From Paratinospora sagittata (Eukaryota > Streptophyta > Magnoliopsida > Ranunculales > Menispermaceae): 64,000 bases of DNA. The stretch spans positions 7,828,519 through 7,892,518 of the forward strand of contig CM069608.1 in assembly GCA_035771175.1 (NCBI GenBank), given 5' to 3'. A model generated the notes under the pieces. It was not told where the DNA came from and did no database searches. It worked only from the letters and a program-made list of their open reading frames with translations. Every line of letters starts with the position of its first letter. Position 1 is the first letter of the stretch. Made by a program: the position numbers and the translations under genes. Of this stretch, positions 43,814 through 57,572 are shown one piece after another.

Positions 43814-44860
43814 GCGGATTTGGTATGTAATTTAAAAGTAGTTGTAAGAAAAATATATAATTTTATTTTTATTTGATTTGTAGTTTTTGAATGTTTGGTA
43901 TCCTATTCAAAACATATTTTTCAAATTTAGAAAATAAAGAAAACTTGTTTAACTTTAGAAAATAAAGAAAATTTGTTTGGTTGTTAAAAAATTTTAAACA
44001 AATTAAGTACTGAAAAGTTTATATGGATCCCATTAATTATAAATTAACTAAAAAAAAATTCAAAATTTTTTTTCTATGTTTTTTAAAAATAACTCTTTTC
44101 CTTAACTTTTTTTTTAAAAACGTTTTATGAATCGCAACTAACCAAACAAGCTTTTCATAACTTTTTTCACTTTTTATTTTTAAATTAAAAAAACCGAATT
44201 TAAAAAGAGGGCGGTTATTGGGATCTTATTAATGGACTATCTTCAACCTAATTATTAATACAACCTCATCCTAACATATATACATTATTCCTATCCTAGC
44301 TAAAAAATAAGAAAATCCTAAACTACCATTTCCTCGTTCGTACCCCACCCAAACCTTTCATCTCTTTTTCATTTCTTCTCCAAAACCCTAGCCCCCTAAC
44401 TCCAAAGCCCTCCATTTTCATCTTCTTATCTTTGTTGGAAGAAGATTGGAGTTAGAGAAGTATTATTTGGACCTCATTTAGAGTGAATCGCCACTCGTTG
44501 GTCTTCAAAATATTTTTTATGTTTGATTCATTGAATCGGTAAGAAATGCATATTTTAATGATTTTATTTTTATTTTCTCTGCACTTTTATTAATGAAACT
44601 GGAGCATGTATGGGTATTTTTCGATGTGTTTTATGCGGAAAAAAGACAAGAACAAAGCTCGTCACCATGGACGAGCTTCGACCTACCGGTAAACCACGCT
44701 GAACTGACCGATACAAAGTTAGGTCAGCCATTCATGTCCGACCCTATGTTGTACAGGTCAGCCAAGAATGATCGACCCTACTTTGGATAGGTCGGCCTTG
44801 ATCGGCCGACCCTGAATTTTTTTTTCTAAATACTGATTAACCATTTTATTGTATACAGAT
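43814..44860. other. Interval between the ceQORH promoter and the PMD-2 gene, with GGTCGGCC-type motifs
   Basis: AT-rich up to about 44330, then a C-rich leader-like stretch (44330..44420, AAACCCTAGCCCCCTAA). Short motifs TCAGCCATTCATGTCCGACCC and AGGTCGGCC..GGCCGACCC follow at 44713..44815. Similar motifs occur at 60220..61165 and 63482..63570. It is read as the left subterminal region and 5' leader of MULE-2. The terminal repeat itself was not found. Confidence 0.45.
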
Positions 44861-45560
44861 ATGCCGAGGACACACAACACCTCTTCTTTTACTGAGCAAA
44901 GTGGGTCACGTACTCGACCTACAACATCATAGAGAAGACGTCGACATACAAAAACTATTTTACCAGTCATCGCAAATGTTGCACATGAAGAAAAACAAAT
45001 AGATGAAACAAGCATGCAACACACTGGCTGGGGGAGCCACTACATTGAAGACGATGATAGTGCCCCTGTCTCATTTTTGGGAAGCCCTACCGATCCCTCT
45101 GTCCTTACTAGTTTTAAGCATTATATTGCTACAAAAATATGGGTTGGTGACGTAAGTATTCATCCCTAGTGTATAGTAAATTTGTTGTTGACGGTTATTT
45201 CTTGTTAATATTGACCATTTATATTTGTTTTGGTTTTCTTTTTTGTTTACAACATCGACCCCTACTTAGGTGTATAAATCATGGAGCACAGATGGGTGAG
45301 TGGGATCTAAAAGGCCACCCTGGGTAAGAAAGACTTCAAGAAATCATAGAGGGATCTGGGTTCAGTCCCCTGATGTACGAACGCCAACAAGAAACTGATT
45401 GTTGCGCTCGTGGAGAGATGACAACCAGAGACGAACACATTTCACCTTTCTTTTGGTGAAATGAAAATTACCCTTGACGATGTTGCGATACTTCTCAACA
45501 TTCCTCTCATAGGCAGAGTCGTCTCAGCCATACCAATGGACAACAACGATGTAGCCAGGG

Positions 45561-45903
45561 GGTAGCTATTCATGGGCTTACTTGGGCTGTAGCCCTGGTA
45601 AGTTTTGTATAAATATATTACTTGTTACTATATAAGCTATTATCTAACTTTAGCCCAGACGGTAGAGTGACAATGTTGGCTATCTTAGTTCGTGGACTCC
45701 ATTCCAATTTTTTTTATTTTTTTTCTTCATATATCCTTCGACCCAATAATAATAGTCAATAAACTAATCCATTAATAATGTTTTCCAAAAAAAAAACCCA
45801 ATAATAATAATTAATAAATAATTAGATACAAGTCAACATTAAATAATCTCAAAAAAAAATTACATACCAAAAAAATGAGAAAAAATTACCTATGTCATAT
45901 CAC

Positions 45904-45947
<44 letters not shown>

Positions 45948-46690
45948 GTATTTTTAAAAAATACTTCCTAATGAAAGAAAATAAAAAAGTGAGATGTACT
46001 AATTATTTGAAAAAAAAATAAACATTTTCTTTTAACACTAGCATGCATTCACATTCTTTTGTATTTCAAGTTTCTCTTTTGTATCTACCTTCCATTTAAC
46101 TAAAGGCTAAACATTGTGAATAGAATTAGTAGTGTTGCTAAACTGTGAGTTACTACATGAGTCCACTTCTTTCATTCTCCGTAAGAGTAATGATATTTAA
46201 ATTATAATTTTATACATTTTATAATTATCTTTTTCATGTTATTTTAAGTCTTTCTCTACCTTTATTAACATTATGAGATATTAATAAGTCACTTTTCTTA
46301 ATTAGCCTAGGTAGATGACTTTATTGCATATACTTGAACCACCTTAAACTATCTTGGATATAGGGACGCAACTATTCATGGCTAGCCTAGGCTTAGGTAA
46401 ATATTTTTAAAAAACTATTTCATAATATCTTTAATTTATATCCTTAATCCCTAATTCAACGCCTAAATCGCCAAAGCCCAAATTGCAGCTCTAAATCAAC
46501 GGTCAAATTGCTCAAGAGCTTATGCAACTTTTCTTCTTCTTCTTCCCTAAAATTCAAATGCTCAAATTGCAGCTTCAAATCAATGTTCAAATCGCAGCTC
46601 CAAATCATAGCTCTAAATCAACGCTCAAATCATCCAAAACCTCCTGCAACTAGTGGAGTGCACGGCGAGAACATTTTTATTATTCTTACT
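45561..46690. mobile_element. Unclassified insertion inside PMD gene 2
   Basis: The PMD frame stops at about 45560 and resumes near 46690. Between them, GTAGCTATTCATGGGCTTAC (45563) is echoed by CAACTATTCATGGCTAGCC (near 46368). There is a TTA microsatellite (45903..45948) and repeated CAAATTGCAGCT(C/T)(T/C)AAATC phrases (46478..46620). No transposase is seen and the class is unknown. Confidence 0.4.
45903..45948. repeat. (TTA)n microsatellite
   Basis: About 15 uninterrupted trinucleotide units inside the insertion in PMD gene 2. Confidence 0.95.
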
Positions 46691-47458
46691 AGGCTGCCCA
46701 CTGTTCTGTGACAAGACATCAACACGGGTTCCTGTCGCTTATCTTCAATTGCTCATGCATGTGCACATGATTTGTACATACTCATAGGGTGCCACATGTC
46801 TTGCTTATTTGTATCGTCAGCTTAGATGTGCGACAAGGGCCTTGATTTGTCAGATTGCATGGTATCTCACCTTGCTTGAGGTATATATGCATCATTTTAC
46901 ACTTAATGTTTGTTATATATCAATTGATATTAAGATGTTTTGATAATAATTTTAATACAAAATGTGTATGATAGGGTTGGTTGTATAACTATTTTCTTTT
47001 AATTCGTCTCCGTGTCAACCCTTCATATCAAAATAATCTGCCACAGACGCAGCCCCAAAAAGGAGATGGGATTAGCTGAGGGTCATGTGATAACACTGCG
47101 TAGGGCACTCGACATGTTACACCCTCACGAGGTCAGTGAAAAGTTTAGGAATTCAATACAATTTTAATACCATTGAATTTATAACTAGGACTTTGAGTAA
47201 CATTGTGTTGTTTGTGTAATTATTTATATTGAATTTGTTCAGGTTTATTAGGACTCGTACTTTGATTTGAGAGAGACTCAACCAATCGTGGAAGTTTATT
47301 TTTTTTTTATGGTTGTATAAAATGCATAGACGTTGTGAAATCCTACCATCTTGATAGGGTTCTTCGCTAGTTAGGCCATGTATAGACAATTCCTCCATGG
47401 CCTCTTTGTCCATTACGAGCAAGTCAGGGTTCATTAGTGGGTCAATACCAAGTAAAGT

Positions 47459-50026
47459 TGTCACGAAGCCCCTGACGTAGGCTAACGTCATGACTGACAT
47501 AGTGTACTATACACTGTACATACCCAATATATAGTATACAATACACTGTCAGCCTCAACGGATATACACAATTTTTTTCAGAAAATTTGACAGCGTGTCC
47601 CTATAAATTGGACATCTCACAATTTTTCCTGACATGCCACAAATCAAATCATATATATTTATATTCATCCCATTCGTTCATTCCATCATTATCAAACCAT
47701 ATACATCAACCTATTTCATCATCACAAAGCATTTCATAATCAACTATCACTTAATATCCACATTTCCATACAACCCATCTTGGTGATAATGTATATATAA
47801 TATGTGATAATTATACATATCAAAATAAAGTAAGTATAACCTATTTCCTCTGCACATACATACATAAGTAAGCGGACTTCTAGAAGTACACTTATCTCTC
47901 TCTTGCTTTCACTTTTCCTTTTGAATCTTTACCTGAAATATTGGAGGAAATTGAGTGAGCAAACAACAAGCTCAGTGAATATATATCTTGATATGACAAT
48001 CATATGCATTTAGAGAAACATGTAATTGAAATCATTCAAAACATTTATTAAACACATATGCATCATTCAACAATTATATCATACATGCCAACAATATAAA
48101 TTTTGTGATCATATTCAGTAAAACAATGCACAGTTTTCATCGAAATCACAATCTCCCTCCTTCTAGGTAATAGAGCGGGTCTAACTCTTGTATGACGTTA
48201 CAAGGTAGCCATAGCCTCCCATTACCCAATTCACAATCGTTTCAAGGATCTAAAATCCTTGTTAGGACAGTCCTACTGATAATGAGGTTACGCATAACAC
48301 TTATCCGGGACTAATTCCTAACGAAATGATATCATATGCGATCTGCCTTAGCACTTCTCGCATACTCCAATGCCAAAATCTTTTATGAATGATTAATAAA
48401 ACACAATGCATTTATATACATAACATGCCTACAGTTAAGCATTTCATATCAATACAATGTCATATAAGAACCAAAATCAAGAAATATACTCACAGTAAAA
48501 GACTTTCCAACTTAAATGCAATCACCGTCGCTTTTGAGTCCAGTTCCAATTTAAATTCAACTAACTCAACATGTCATAACCATTTATATCAATTTCATTT
48601 ATTCATATCTATTTCACGCGTAAATACTTAGTTTCCATTTATATATTTAATTCTCCAACTCATTTCAGATCACCAATAAACATTTGCAATTCATGTATAA
48701 TTCGAATCTATTTCACTTAACTCTACTTACTTGTATTATTCATTTAAATACATTCCATTTGATCCAAGTCTTGCTCATTCACCACTAATTCTTACTTTAA
48801 CAACCTGAAAAATATTATATAAATTTCATGAATTTAAATTTCAACTGAATTTAGGACTCATAAGCAGTTGAAAACGCTATTATACCGTTTTTACAATCAA
48901 TCTAGATATTTCTACAAGAAGAAACAGTGAAAATAGATTTCCAATTCATATTTTCACTAATTCTCAATTTTATTTTTCTACTGGAAATATATATCAATTT
49001 TATTAAAAATATAGGACATTCCTAAAATTATTTTGTCCACATCAACATGTGTAAAATCAGTCATACTACCATTTTACTACCTTCAACAGGTATTTCACTG
49101 AGATTTTATATATTCGCGGAGGTCACCAAAGTCAATTTTACTCACCAAAATCATATATTTAGTTACTAAAAATATCAAATCATATCCAAAAATCACAATC
49201 TTAGTATCGAAACGTTCGAAATTCAGTTCTCTACGATTTTATGATCTCAAACTGGAATTTCAGTGGAGTTTAACATAGTTTCAAAGGCCTCCAGTGTCAA
49301 ATTTGGCTTTCGACGGCTATACCGGTGCCAATAATACACATAGACACAAACTAACTACGTATTCGGGATCAACGCTACTAGAGGAGTGATAATATATCAT
49401 TTTTACGTGTTTTCACTCAAAGTAGGTCAAAACCTTATTTTTAAAAATACCTCAAAACACCTTCTATAGCAAAAATCATACCGGTAGAAATGTTATACGT
49501 AGCTTAAAAATTAATTTTTTGACAAAAAAAAGCAAAAATGACTTACCAACACCTCAAATTTGGCCGCAAAACACCATTTTTCCTGGTCGCCCCTTTTTTC
49601 TCTCTCGTTCTTCCTTCTTCTATCTCTTTCTTAAAATTTTTTTTTTAAATGTTAGTTGCTTCTTTGAGAAGCCACTTAAAAGATGAGCATCAAGTTTATT
49701 TGAATTTCATGCGCCTCATCTTATTTAATAAAACAACTTCCTCATCATTTTTTTTTCTTTCTTTCCTAACGTTAGAAAAATGGGAGAAAGGAAAGGAGCT
49801 TAAGTATTATTTAATGATTGTGATCCCATGCCTCTCAACTCCTTTGAGCCAACTCCCATATTTACTTTATATCATTAATTTAATAATATCATCCATTCAT
49901 TTACGAATATCATTTAATTTGTACTATTCACTTAATTTAATTTATATCATTCAATTTACATACTTAGCTTGCATTCTAATATACATATATATTTAACTCT
50001 TACGTACTTATACGCATATTATACAC

Positions 50027-50115
<89 letters not shown>

Positions 50116-50151
50116 AACGTAGGTATCTAATTAAAACTACGGGGTGTTACA
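47459..50151 (-). repeat. Gypsy 3' LTR (2.7 kb), same family as the solo LTR
   Basis: Runs from TGTCACGAAGCCCCTGACG to GGGGTGTTACA. It shares long stretches with 25592..27775, including the start, the AGAGCGGGTCTAAC phrase and the ACGGGGTGTTACA end. The polypurine tract and pol end lie to its right, so in the element's own direction (minus) it is the 3' LTR. It contains a long (AT)n tract. Confidence 0.88.
50026..50110. repeat. (AT)n microsatellite, about 85 bp
   Basis: More than 40 uninterrupted AT units inside the Gypsy LTR. Confidence 0.97.
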
Positions 50152-53100
50152 ATCTCCCCAACTTAAGGAATTTCGTTCTCAAAATTTAAATCAAGAGAAA
50201 TATATCTCGAGTGGTGAATAGATTTGAAAATTGCTCTCTCATTTGGTTCTCATGATTGTGAATTTGTCATTTGACTCTTACCAATGAAATTTCTTCCTTC
50301 CTCGACTTCTTAACCTTTTTGTCAGATATCTCTATCAACTCTTCCTTATATTCTGTGTCCTCCCCAACTTGCAACAGAGTCACATCACGAATGCATGTTG
50401 AGTCTAGATAATATTTTCTCAATATGGACACGTGGAAGACATTATATATACTTGTAAACTGAGGTAGTAGAGCAAGTCTATACGCCAATCCTCTTAAGGA
50501 ATTTAAGTAGTTCGACAAACTTATGGAACAAGTTTCCTTTCACCCCAAACCACACCTAGCCTTTCTGTGGTAAGACCTTTAACAAAACGTGGTCAACCAC
50601 AACACATTCCAAGGCTTATGGCAATTATATACAAACGTCGTGTAGTCAATAGTAACCTCTGACACCAATAACAACAACTTCACCCTTCTAATTAACAAGT
50701 GGGAGATTTACAAGGCCTACCATTTAAAGCCTTAAAAGGCGTCATCTTTATGCTAGCCTGATAAAATATTTACTCCAACTTCCACCAAAACCCTAGTATA
50801 CAAGACCTGAGCATGCTCTCAAGCATCAAAATCGCTTTCTCAGTCTGTCAACCAGTCTGAGAATAACATACTATGCTGAGACAAAGAAGGGTCCCAAATT
50901 GAGTTTGCATCACACGCCAAACTCTCAATTAAATCCTCAAATCTCAATCCGATATAATAACCACGGGCACCCATAAAATTTCACTATCTCACACATACAC
51001 GATCTACTTAGTCTATCAACAGAGTTCTGGTAATCATTGGAAGAAATATACAGACTTGTCAGTCCATCAACGGTCATTTAAATGATATCATATCTACCCA
51101 AAACCCACAAGACATCATCTTAACCCCATTGTTAATCAACACAATCCACGATGCCGATTCAAGGCTCATATATACCGATATCCTATCATAGTATCACAAA
51201 TCCTTAAATCTCTGAATATGAGCTTCCGTCAATTAAACATGCACTTGAGCATAACATCATTACGTGGAGTAATGGAGAGTACACTCATAACTGTAACTCT
51301 CTCTCTAATAACCACTCCTCATAGCTGACGGGCAAAATATTACCCAGTCATAACCTATTTCCTGTTCAATGCATCAATGACTTTATTGACTTTCCCCATA
51401 ATAATACTCAATGTAAAATCATAATTCTCTGGGATTTCTAGCCATATTTATCACCTCATACTCAGTTTCTTTCTAATCATATAATCATTTCAAACTCCTG
51501 AAATTTGAAAATAGTGTGAACCTTTCATTGTAGGGTAATGCTCTCACAATTTCAAAGCAAACACTACTGTAACCCGTTCCAAATCATGCACATGATAGTT
51601 ATTCTCATGCTCCAACAACTATTTGGATGCATAAGCAATCATCCTATCCTTTTGCATCAACACATGACTCAAACCTGAACGTGATATATCTATATAATCA
51701 CAACTAATTTCTCAAGTATTGGACACACGAACACAGGTACAATAGTCTATTCTTCTTTTTCAATTATGTGAAAGCTTCCTTGTACACAATTAATTGTCCA
51801 CACATATAAGACATTCATCTTGGTTAGCTTAGTGAGTGTAGCAACTAGCTTTAAGAATCTTTCCACGCACTTTCTATAATACTCAATTAAGTCCTAATTT
51901 TTTTTGATTCCTGTCACCGTGGTCGGTCCTGGTCAATTTATGATTACCTTGACCTTTGCAGCATCCCTAAGGATACCATTTACACTAATTACACGGCTCA
52001 AAATTTTTACTTTATTGATCCAAAACTCACCTCCTTCTCAGATTAGCATCCATCCATGTTTTCTCAGTGTAACTATGAGGTGCTATTTATGCTGCTATTG
52101 AGTCTTGGAATAAATGAATATATTATTAGTGAAGACTATGAACTGGCCAAGATATGATCTGTACACCCACTGCATCAAATCTATGAACATGGTCGATGCA
52201 CTAATTAAACCAAAAGGGTATTATCTAACATTCACAACATCCATATCTAGTCCTAAAACAATCTTCATTATATCTTCTTCAAAAAAAATTCAACGGGTGG
52301 TGCCTAGATCGCAAAATGATCTCAAAGATAATTTAGTTCCATTTAGTTAATCGAATTCAACTATCTATCCGTAGTAGAGAATATTTATTCTTTACTATCA
52401 CTCAATTCATTTAATAGTAATTCATGCTTAAACCTATTCCACTATACCCTCTTTCCACATTATCACAAATGCTCTCCAAGGTGGCATATTAAGGAAAATA
52501 AATTTCTTTCCCATTTCACATTTACCTGCACCTTAAATTCTTACAATTCCTCAGGTGCTCTTTATATGACAGAATGGAGATGCATGTTATACTGGCATCA
52601 GTTTTATATGTTATCAATTCTATAACAACCAATTCAATAGTCAAACATACTACTAAGACATTATTCAAATCTACTCCATTGTCTAGTTTTATCTCTATTA
52701 ACTCCTCAGATGGAATCCAAACTCATAATGCATTATTAATTCCTAAAAAAAAGATAGGGTGAGCTAATGCCAAGTGGATCACATTAAACAATATTCCCGA
52801 ACTCTTATTTGTTAATAACAAAATACATTAAATCCAATTAGATATTCAAACAAATACAAACATTACGTTACAACATTAACTTGTTTTAAGTGTCGTCGCT
52901 AACCATCCATTTGGGTTATAAACCACCCAAGTAGAATCACCTTTCCCTCAAAACTCATCTCGAATGGAGTCCAAAATTCACTGGCCATTGTGGCACATAA
53001 CCTTGGCCTTTCGGAACACCCCAGGCTAGGCCAAGACACATTTCAATGTATTGTTATTTTTTTAGCGTGTCTTTAGTGAGGCAAATAATATGACTAACAT

Positions 53101-53492
53101 ACCAACATTATTAATGTAATGTATTAACATATCATGTCATTATAAAACTATTAATGAATAACACCCAACAACTTATATCATGTCATAATTCAACAATAAT
53201 CATTTCATATATGTGAATAAGACTGTATACGTGAATAGTATCATATCCCAAGGCTGTACCAAAAGAATAGTTCTTAATAAAATTAACCAGACTAGTCTCC
53301 AGGCTGAGTGGTGGAGTTACAATGGTCTCGCTTGAATACCACTCTTTTAGAGCAACAAGTTGCCTCCCGTTCACTATTCAAACGTACTTGAGACAAGACT
53401 GTGTCTGACTAATTAAATCAATTACTAATTCAACAGAGTAATGATATGGCGCATGGATTTCATATACCAACGTACATGCATAAATGGTATAC
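50152..53492 (-). pseudogene. Decayed Gypsy pol interior with integrase C-terminal tail
   Basis: Next to the LTR the minus strand has the polypurine tract AGTTGGGGAGA and TTTGAGAACGAAATTCCTTAA, the usual end of plant Gypsy elements. The frame 50267..50518 reads YRLALLPQFTSIYNVFHVSI and SDKKVKKSRKEEISLVRVK. This is the integrase C-terminal region, in step with 56955..57200 of the other Gypsy. Further right, no domain could be read with confidence. No 5' LTR or primer site was found before the next element at 53493. Confidence 0.6.
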
Positions 53493-53677
53493 TGTGGCGA
53501 CCCCGCGCCCCAGACCACCAACCCCGTAGGGAATGGCATGCGGAATGCCGGGGCGGGACGCCCGGCGTAGGCATCTCCGACCACTCCTCAACTCCCGTGA
53601 GGTGGTTGAGACCCTACGAGCCTTATCTCAAACAACGACATAATATTAAAAGGTACTAAACAAAACTACCCACCGTA
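53493..53677 (-). repeat. Gypsy-2 3' LTR remnant fused to gag
   Basis: 185 bp (TGTGGCGACCCCGCG to ACTACCCACCGTA) repeat almost exactly at 54846..55030. It represents the 3' end of the LTR in the element's direction. It joins the gag frame inside its zinc knuckle with no pol between. Confidence 0.9.
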
Positions 53678-54759
53678 TGCCCAGCCAGCCCACATTGATA
53701 ACATAAGAACGGAGCCCTGGGCGCAGATGATCCATTCTGAGACGTCGTCACATAGGTTCCTCGGCCTCTACTTCTGCCTCGGCCAGCATTCTGTGGGAAT
53801 GGGGGTCTTGGTGCACTCGGTGCCTGAGTAGGAATAGGGACAGGAGAGGAAACCACTGGTGAGGCCATCATACCAATCTGAACCTGGGATGCCTTACTCT
53901 GAGCACCATCAGACTGTGCTCTTCCATAAAACTTTCTCTTCCTTTCCCATCTTCCTTTCTTCCACGGAGTTTCGAACTGTCCCCCAGACTCTGCTTGTGA
54001 AGTCTGTTCACCTGGAGCTGCCCGTGTAGAAATACCATCAACCCGCTCAGCCAACTCATACTGTTTGGCCCTCTGGACCACTGTGGTAAAATCAGTCATC
54101 TTCGTCACAGACAAGGCCTGTCGGATCGTAGGCCTTAGGTTCAAAGAAAACCTCATAATCTTGTCACTCGGCGTCTGAACTAACCCAGGGGCATAAACTG
54201 CGAGTTGCCTAAACCTGAGCCCGTACTCCCTGACTGACACGGTGCCCTGTGCGAGGTTCAAAAACTCGAGTTGCTTAGCCTGTCTCTCAGTCTCTGGAAC
54301 GTAAGCCTGTAAGAACAACCGATTGAAGGTGTCCCAACTCTTCACTGCCCCCTGTGTATCCAACACTAAAAGCCACCAGTCCTTTGCATCACTCTCCAGT
54401 GTGTGAGCAGCACATAGGACCTGAGACTCCTCATCAAGCTCTAAGGAGCGACTGATCTTCTCGACATTCTTCAGCCAATCTTCGGCCTTCTTCAAGTCAA
54501 CCCCACCAGTGAATTCCTTAAGCTTTAGCTTCATGAACTTCTCTAGTAGTTTGATCCGCCGATCAGTGGGGTTCTCCACAACAATAGGAGCAGGTGTAGG
54601 CATAGGCTGAGGTACAGCCATTTGAAGTCCTGCTGCCCCTGCAGCTCCACTAGCCTCGGCCCCACTAGTGCCCGCCTCATAACTACCCATATCATATAAT
54701 ACACGCAGAAAATATGATAGTAAGGCTTTTAAGTTAGTTCCTTTAAGCTTTTTAATCAC
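53678..54759 (-). pseudogene. Gypsy-2 gag, C-terminally truncated
   Basis: A long open frame on the minus strand. The likely start is MGSYEAGTSGAEASG near 54687. It has a Retrotrans_gag core with KLKEFTGGVDLKKAEDWLKN, DAKDWW, FNRLFLQAYVPETERQAKQL and GTVSVREYGLRFRQLA. A basic, Q/P-rich tail and half of a CCHC knuckle (CYQCGLAGHT) follow before the frame runs into the LTR remnant. It would form the capsid. The open frame is well kept, so this is a younger element than its neighbours. Protease, RT and integrase are deleted. Confidence 0.9.
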
Positions 54760-54829
54760 CTAAATCTCTCACCCAATTCCTAGGTCAAAGTCATTTAAGT
54801 CCAATACATAGACCAAACCTAGTAAAATC

Positions 54830-54844
54830 AGGCTCTGATACCAA
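54830..54844 (-). other. Gypsy-2 primer binding site
   Basis: The minus strand reads TTGGTATCAGAGCC directly after the LTR, complementary to initiator tRNA-Met. Confidence 0.88.
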
Positions 54845-54845
54845 C

Positions 54846-56821
54846 TGTGGCGACCCCGCGCCCCGGACCACCAACCCCGCAGGGAATGGCATGCGGAATG
54901 CCGGGGCGGGACGCCCGGCGTAGGCATCTCCGACCACTCCTCAACTCCCGTGAGGTGGTTGAGACCCTACGAGCCTTATCTCAAACAACGACATAATATT
55001 AAAAGGTACTAAACAAAACTACCCACCGTATTAATCATCAAAGACAAGGGATAATCCATAAAAATGAACCATAAATAAAATCATAATCCCTACAGTCCAT
55101 TAAAATTGATATACACATAAAGTCCAAAATTGTGGGTACAAATAAAAACCGTCATATGCCCACATGGTCTATCTAACAAGTCCCAACTCACCCATACTAC
55201 AATGTGGTAAGTGTTATAATTACATAATCCAAAATATAATACTTCATAATTTAAAACACAGTTCAATCAAAATGCCTCTCAACTCACATCGAGGCTTTGG
55301 ATTCTCTCGCAGGCAAGGCCCTCAAGATATAACTACTCCTTTGCCCTTATTCGGGACAGAAGGACCTGAAAGAGGAAAATGAGGGTGAGCCAACGGTGCC
55401 CAGTGAATAGAATTCAGATATGCTATCAATACTCATCAATAAATATTATGTATGTATGTCAATGTGTAGCATGATTTAAAAGCTCATAACATATAGATAT
55501 CAAACATTTATAATAAGTTCGATGCAAGTAAAAGCTTATCAATTTGGATTCACATTCCACATGCATTGGGTTACTAGTGCACGTCTATTTCACCGTACCG
55601 TTGATCCCAATCATGTTTATTTTGGGTTACTAGTGCACGTCTATTTCACCGTACCGTTGACCCCAATCTCTTCCTTTCCTAAAACCCTCCTATGACAAGG
55701 TTAAGTCCCCCTATTAGCCAGATAGATGGGCCCAACCAAAGTCATAAGGTTTTCTCAAATCAATGCATCATTCAAAACATTAGAACACATTCATGCTTTC
55801 AACATACAATATATATAAGTGATATGATGACATAAAAGATATAATCATAAATGAAGTCTACTCACAACCAAGCCTCGCGAGAGTATTTAACCACACATGA
55901 CCACCAAACCTAATCAACCCAATCAAGATCTCCACCGTTCAAAATGTAGAACTATCAGTTGTACACGACATACCCAAATTTTATATCCATCCAATGGTAG
56001 ATTAAGGAGATCTATAAGTTTGAGCGAAACGGTGCGAGAAATCCAGACTTTCCGACCAGCCTTGTTTGAGAGGTTAGATCTCTTAGAAGGAACCTCTGAT
56101 CAAGATCTCTACCGACCAGAATGAATAACCATAAGTTACAAACTTGCTGACAAATTTTGATCTCAATCTGACCATAGATTCGAAAGATCTATCTCTTTGA
56201 TGAAAACATCGCAGAGATCTTCCTCCTGCAACTCTCTCCTTCTTTCTCTTCTTCTTTCCTTTCTCTTCTTTTCTTTCTCTTCTTCTTTCCTTTCTCTCCA
56301 CTCACCTCTTTCTAGCACTTCCTTGATTCCCTCCTTGATTCTCTCCTTGTTTTCCTCCTTGATTCTCTCCTTGATTCCCTCCACTCATTCTAGCACTTCT
56401 TTGAGGGAATGAGACACTTGTCCACTTTCATGCACCAACCTTCACATGTGTTGGTCTCATACTACCCATACCAACCACGTGTACTTTAACCAATTTCATG
56501 CTTCCATGTATTTTAAATGTCCAATCCATTTAATACACCAACTTTTCATTCTCATTTATCCTTTTATTCAATCAATCCTAACTCATATCAATTCATGGTT
56601 TAATGGGTTCATGCATAAATAATAACATATGCATTATAATTTAATTTAACATGACCCATATAGAATTTATGATACACATATTTATATACATTATCAAGTA
56701 ACAACTATACAAACATTAAACAACCATCAAACAAACACCAAACATCTCAAGGCAACGCATAGAGTTTGGGCAAAGTGCAATTGGGTTATGGGCTAGATGA
56801 AATAATTTTCGGGGCGTCACA
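54846..56821 (-). repeat. Gypsy-2 LTR (1,976 bp) between a pol end and a gag start
   Basis: TGTGGCGACC..GGGGCGTCACA. On its left are primer site and gag; on its right are polypurine tract and the end of pol. One LTR thus serves as 3' LTR for one unit and 5' LTR for the next. It contains a tandem GGGTTACTAGTGCACGTCTA repeat near 55568..55670 and C/T-rich runs. Confidence 0.88.
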
Positions 56822-57572
56822 TCACACCCACCTTAGAATGAACTTCGTCCTCGAAGTTTTAAGGTTAAGAAATACCTAAGCCCATGAACTCGGCAAAGTG
56901 CTCCATCATGTAGTCCTCACGCTCCCAAGTAACCTGCTCCTCATCATGGAACTGTCATCTCACCTTAACCATCGGAATCTCGCGGTTACGTAACCTCTGG
57001 ACCTTCCGGTCAAGTATCTGAATAGGTTCCTCATCATAAGTCCCATCCTGCCTCAGTTCAATGTTCCTCCAGTCCGAGACGTGATCAAAATCACTCTTGT
57101 ACACTCTCAACATTGACACATGAAAGACATTGTGGACTGCTGCTAACTGAGGTGGCAAGGCTAATCGGTAAGCGACGGGGCCAATTCGTTCTAAAACCTC
57201 AAACGGCCCAATAAATCTCGGAGCGAGCTTGCCTTTTATCCCAAATCTAGTTTGGCCCTTCTGAGGTGAAACCTTCAATAAAACTTGGTCACCCACCTCG
57301 AACTCTACGGTCTTCCGCTTGGCATCAGTGCAACTCTTCTGCCTGTTTTGGGCTACTTTCATATTATGCTTGATCCTCTTAATCTTCTCTGTGTGTTCTT
57401 GTACAAACTCTGGTCCCATCACCGCAACATCCCCTACCTCCGTCCAACAGATCGGAGATCTACATGGTCGACCATACAATGCCTCAAAAGGAGCCATGCC
57501 AATACTGGACTGATAGCTGTTGTTGTACGCGAACTCACACAGATGTATGTACTCCTCCCAGTTTCTTCACAT
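56822..57572 (-). pseudogene. Gypsy-2 pol 3' end (integrase C-terminal part)
   Basis: Minus-strand frame 56955..57497, extended upstream to about 57565 ([20 protein letters not shown]), reads [20 protein letters not shown] and [13 protein letters not shown]. It continues with [33 protein letters not shown] and [12 protein letters not shown]. These are the end of the integrase core and the GPF/Y module. The rest of pol is missing past about 57572. The PPT lies at 56822..56870 beside ACTTCGAGGACGAAGTTC. Confidence 0.9.

Noticed and set aside
44593..44790. Open frame of 65 codons before PMD gene 2
   Set aside because: Composed partly of the GGTCGGCC motif region; no domain; likely leader.
56083..56412. 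Charged frame (KERRRERKEEKGKKKRKKE) and its Ser/Leu antisense
   Set aside because: CT-rich repeats within the Gypsy LTR; no domain.
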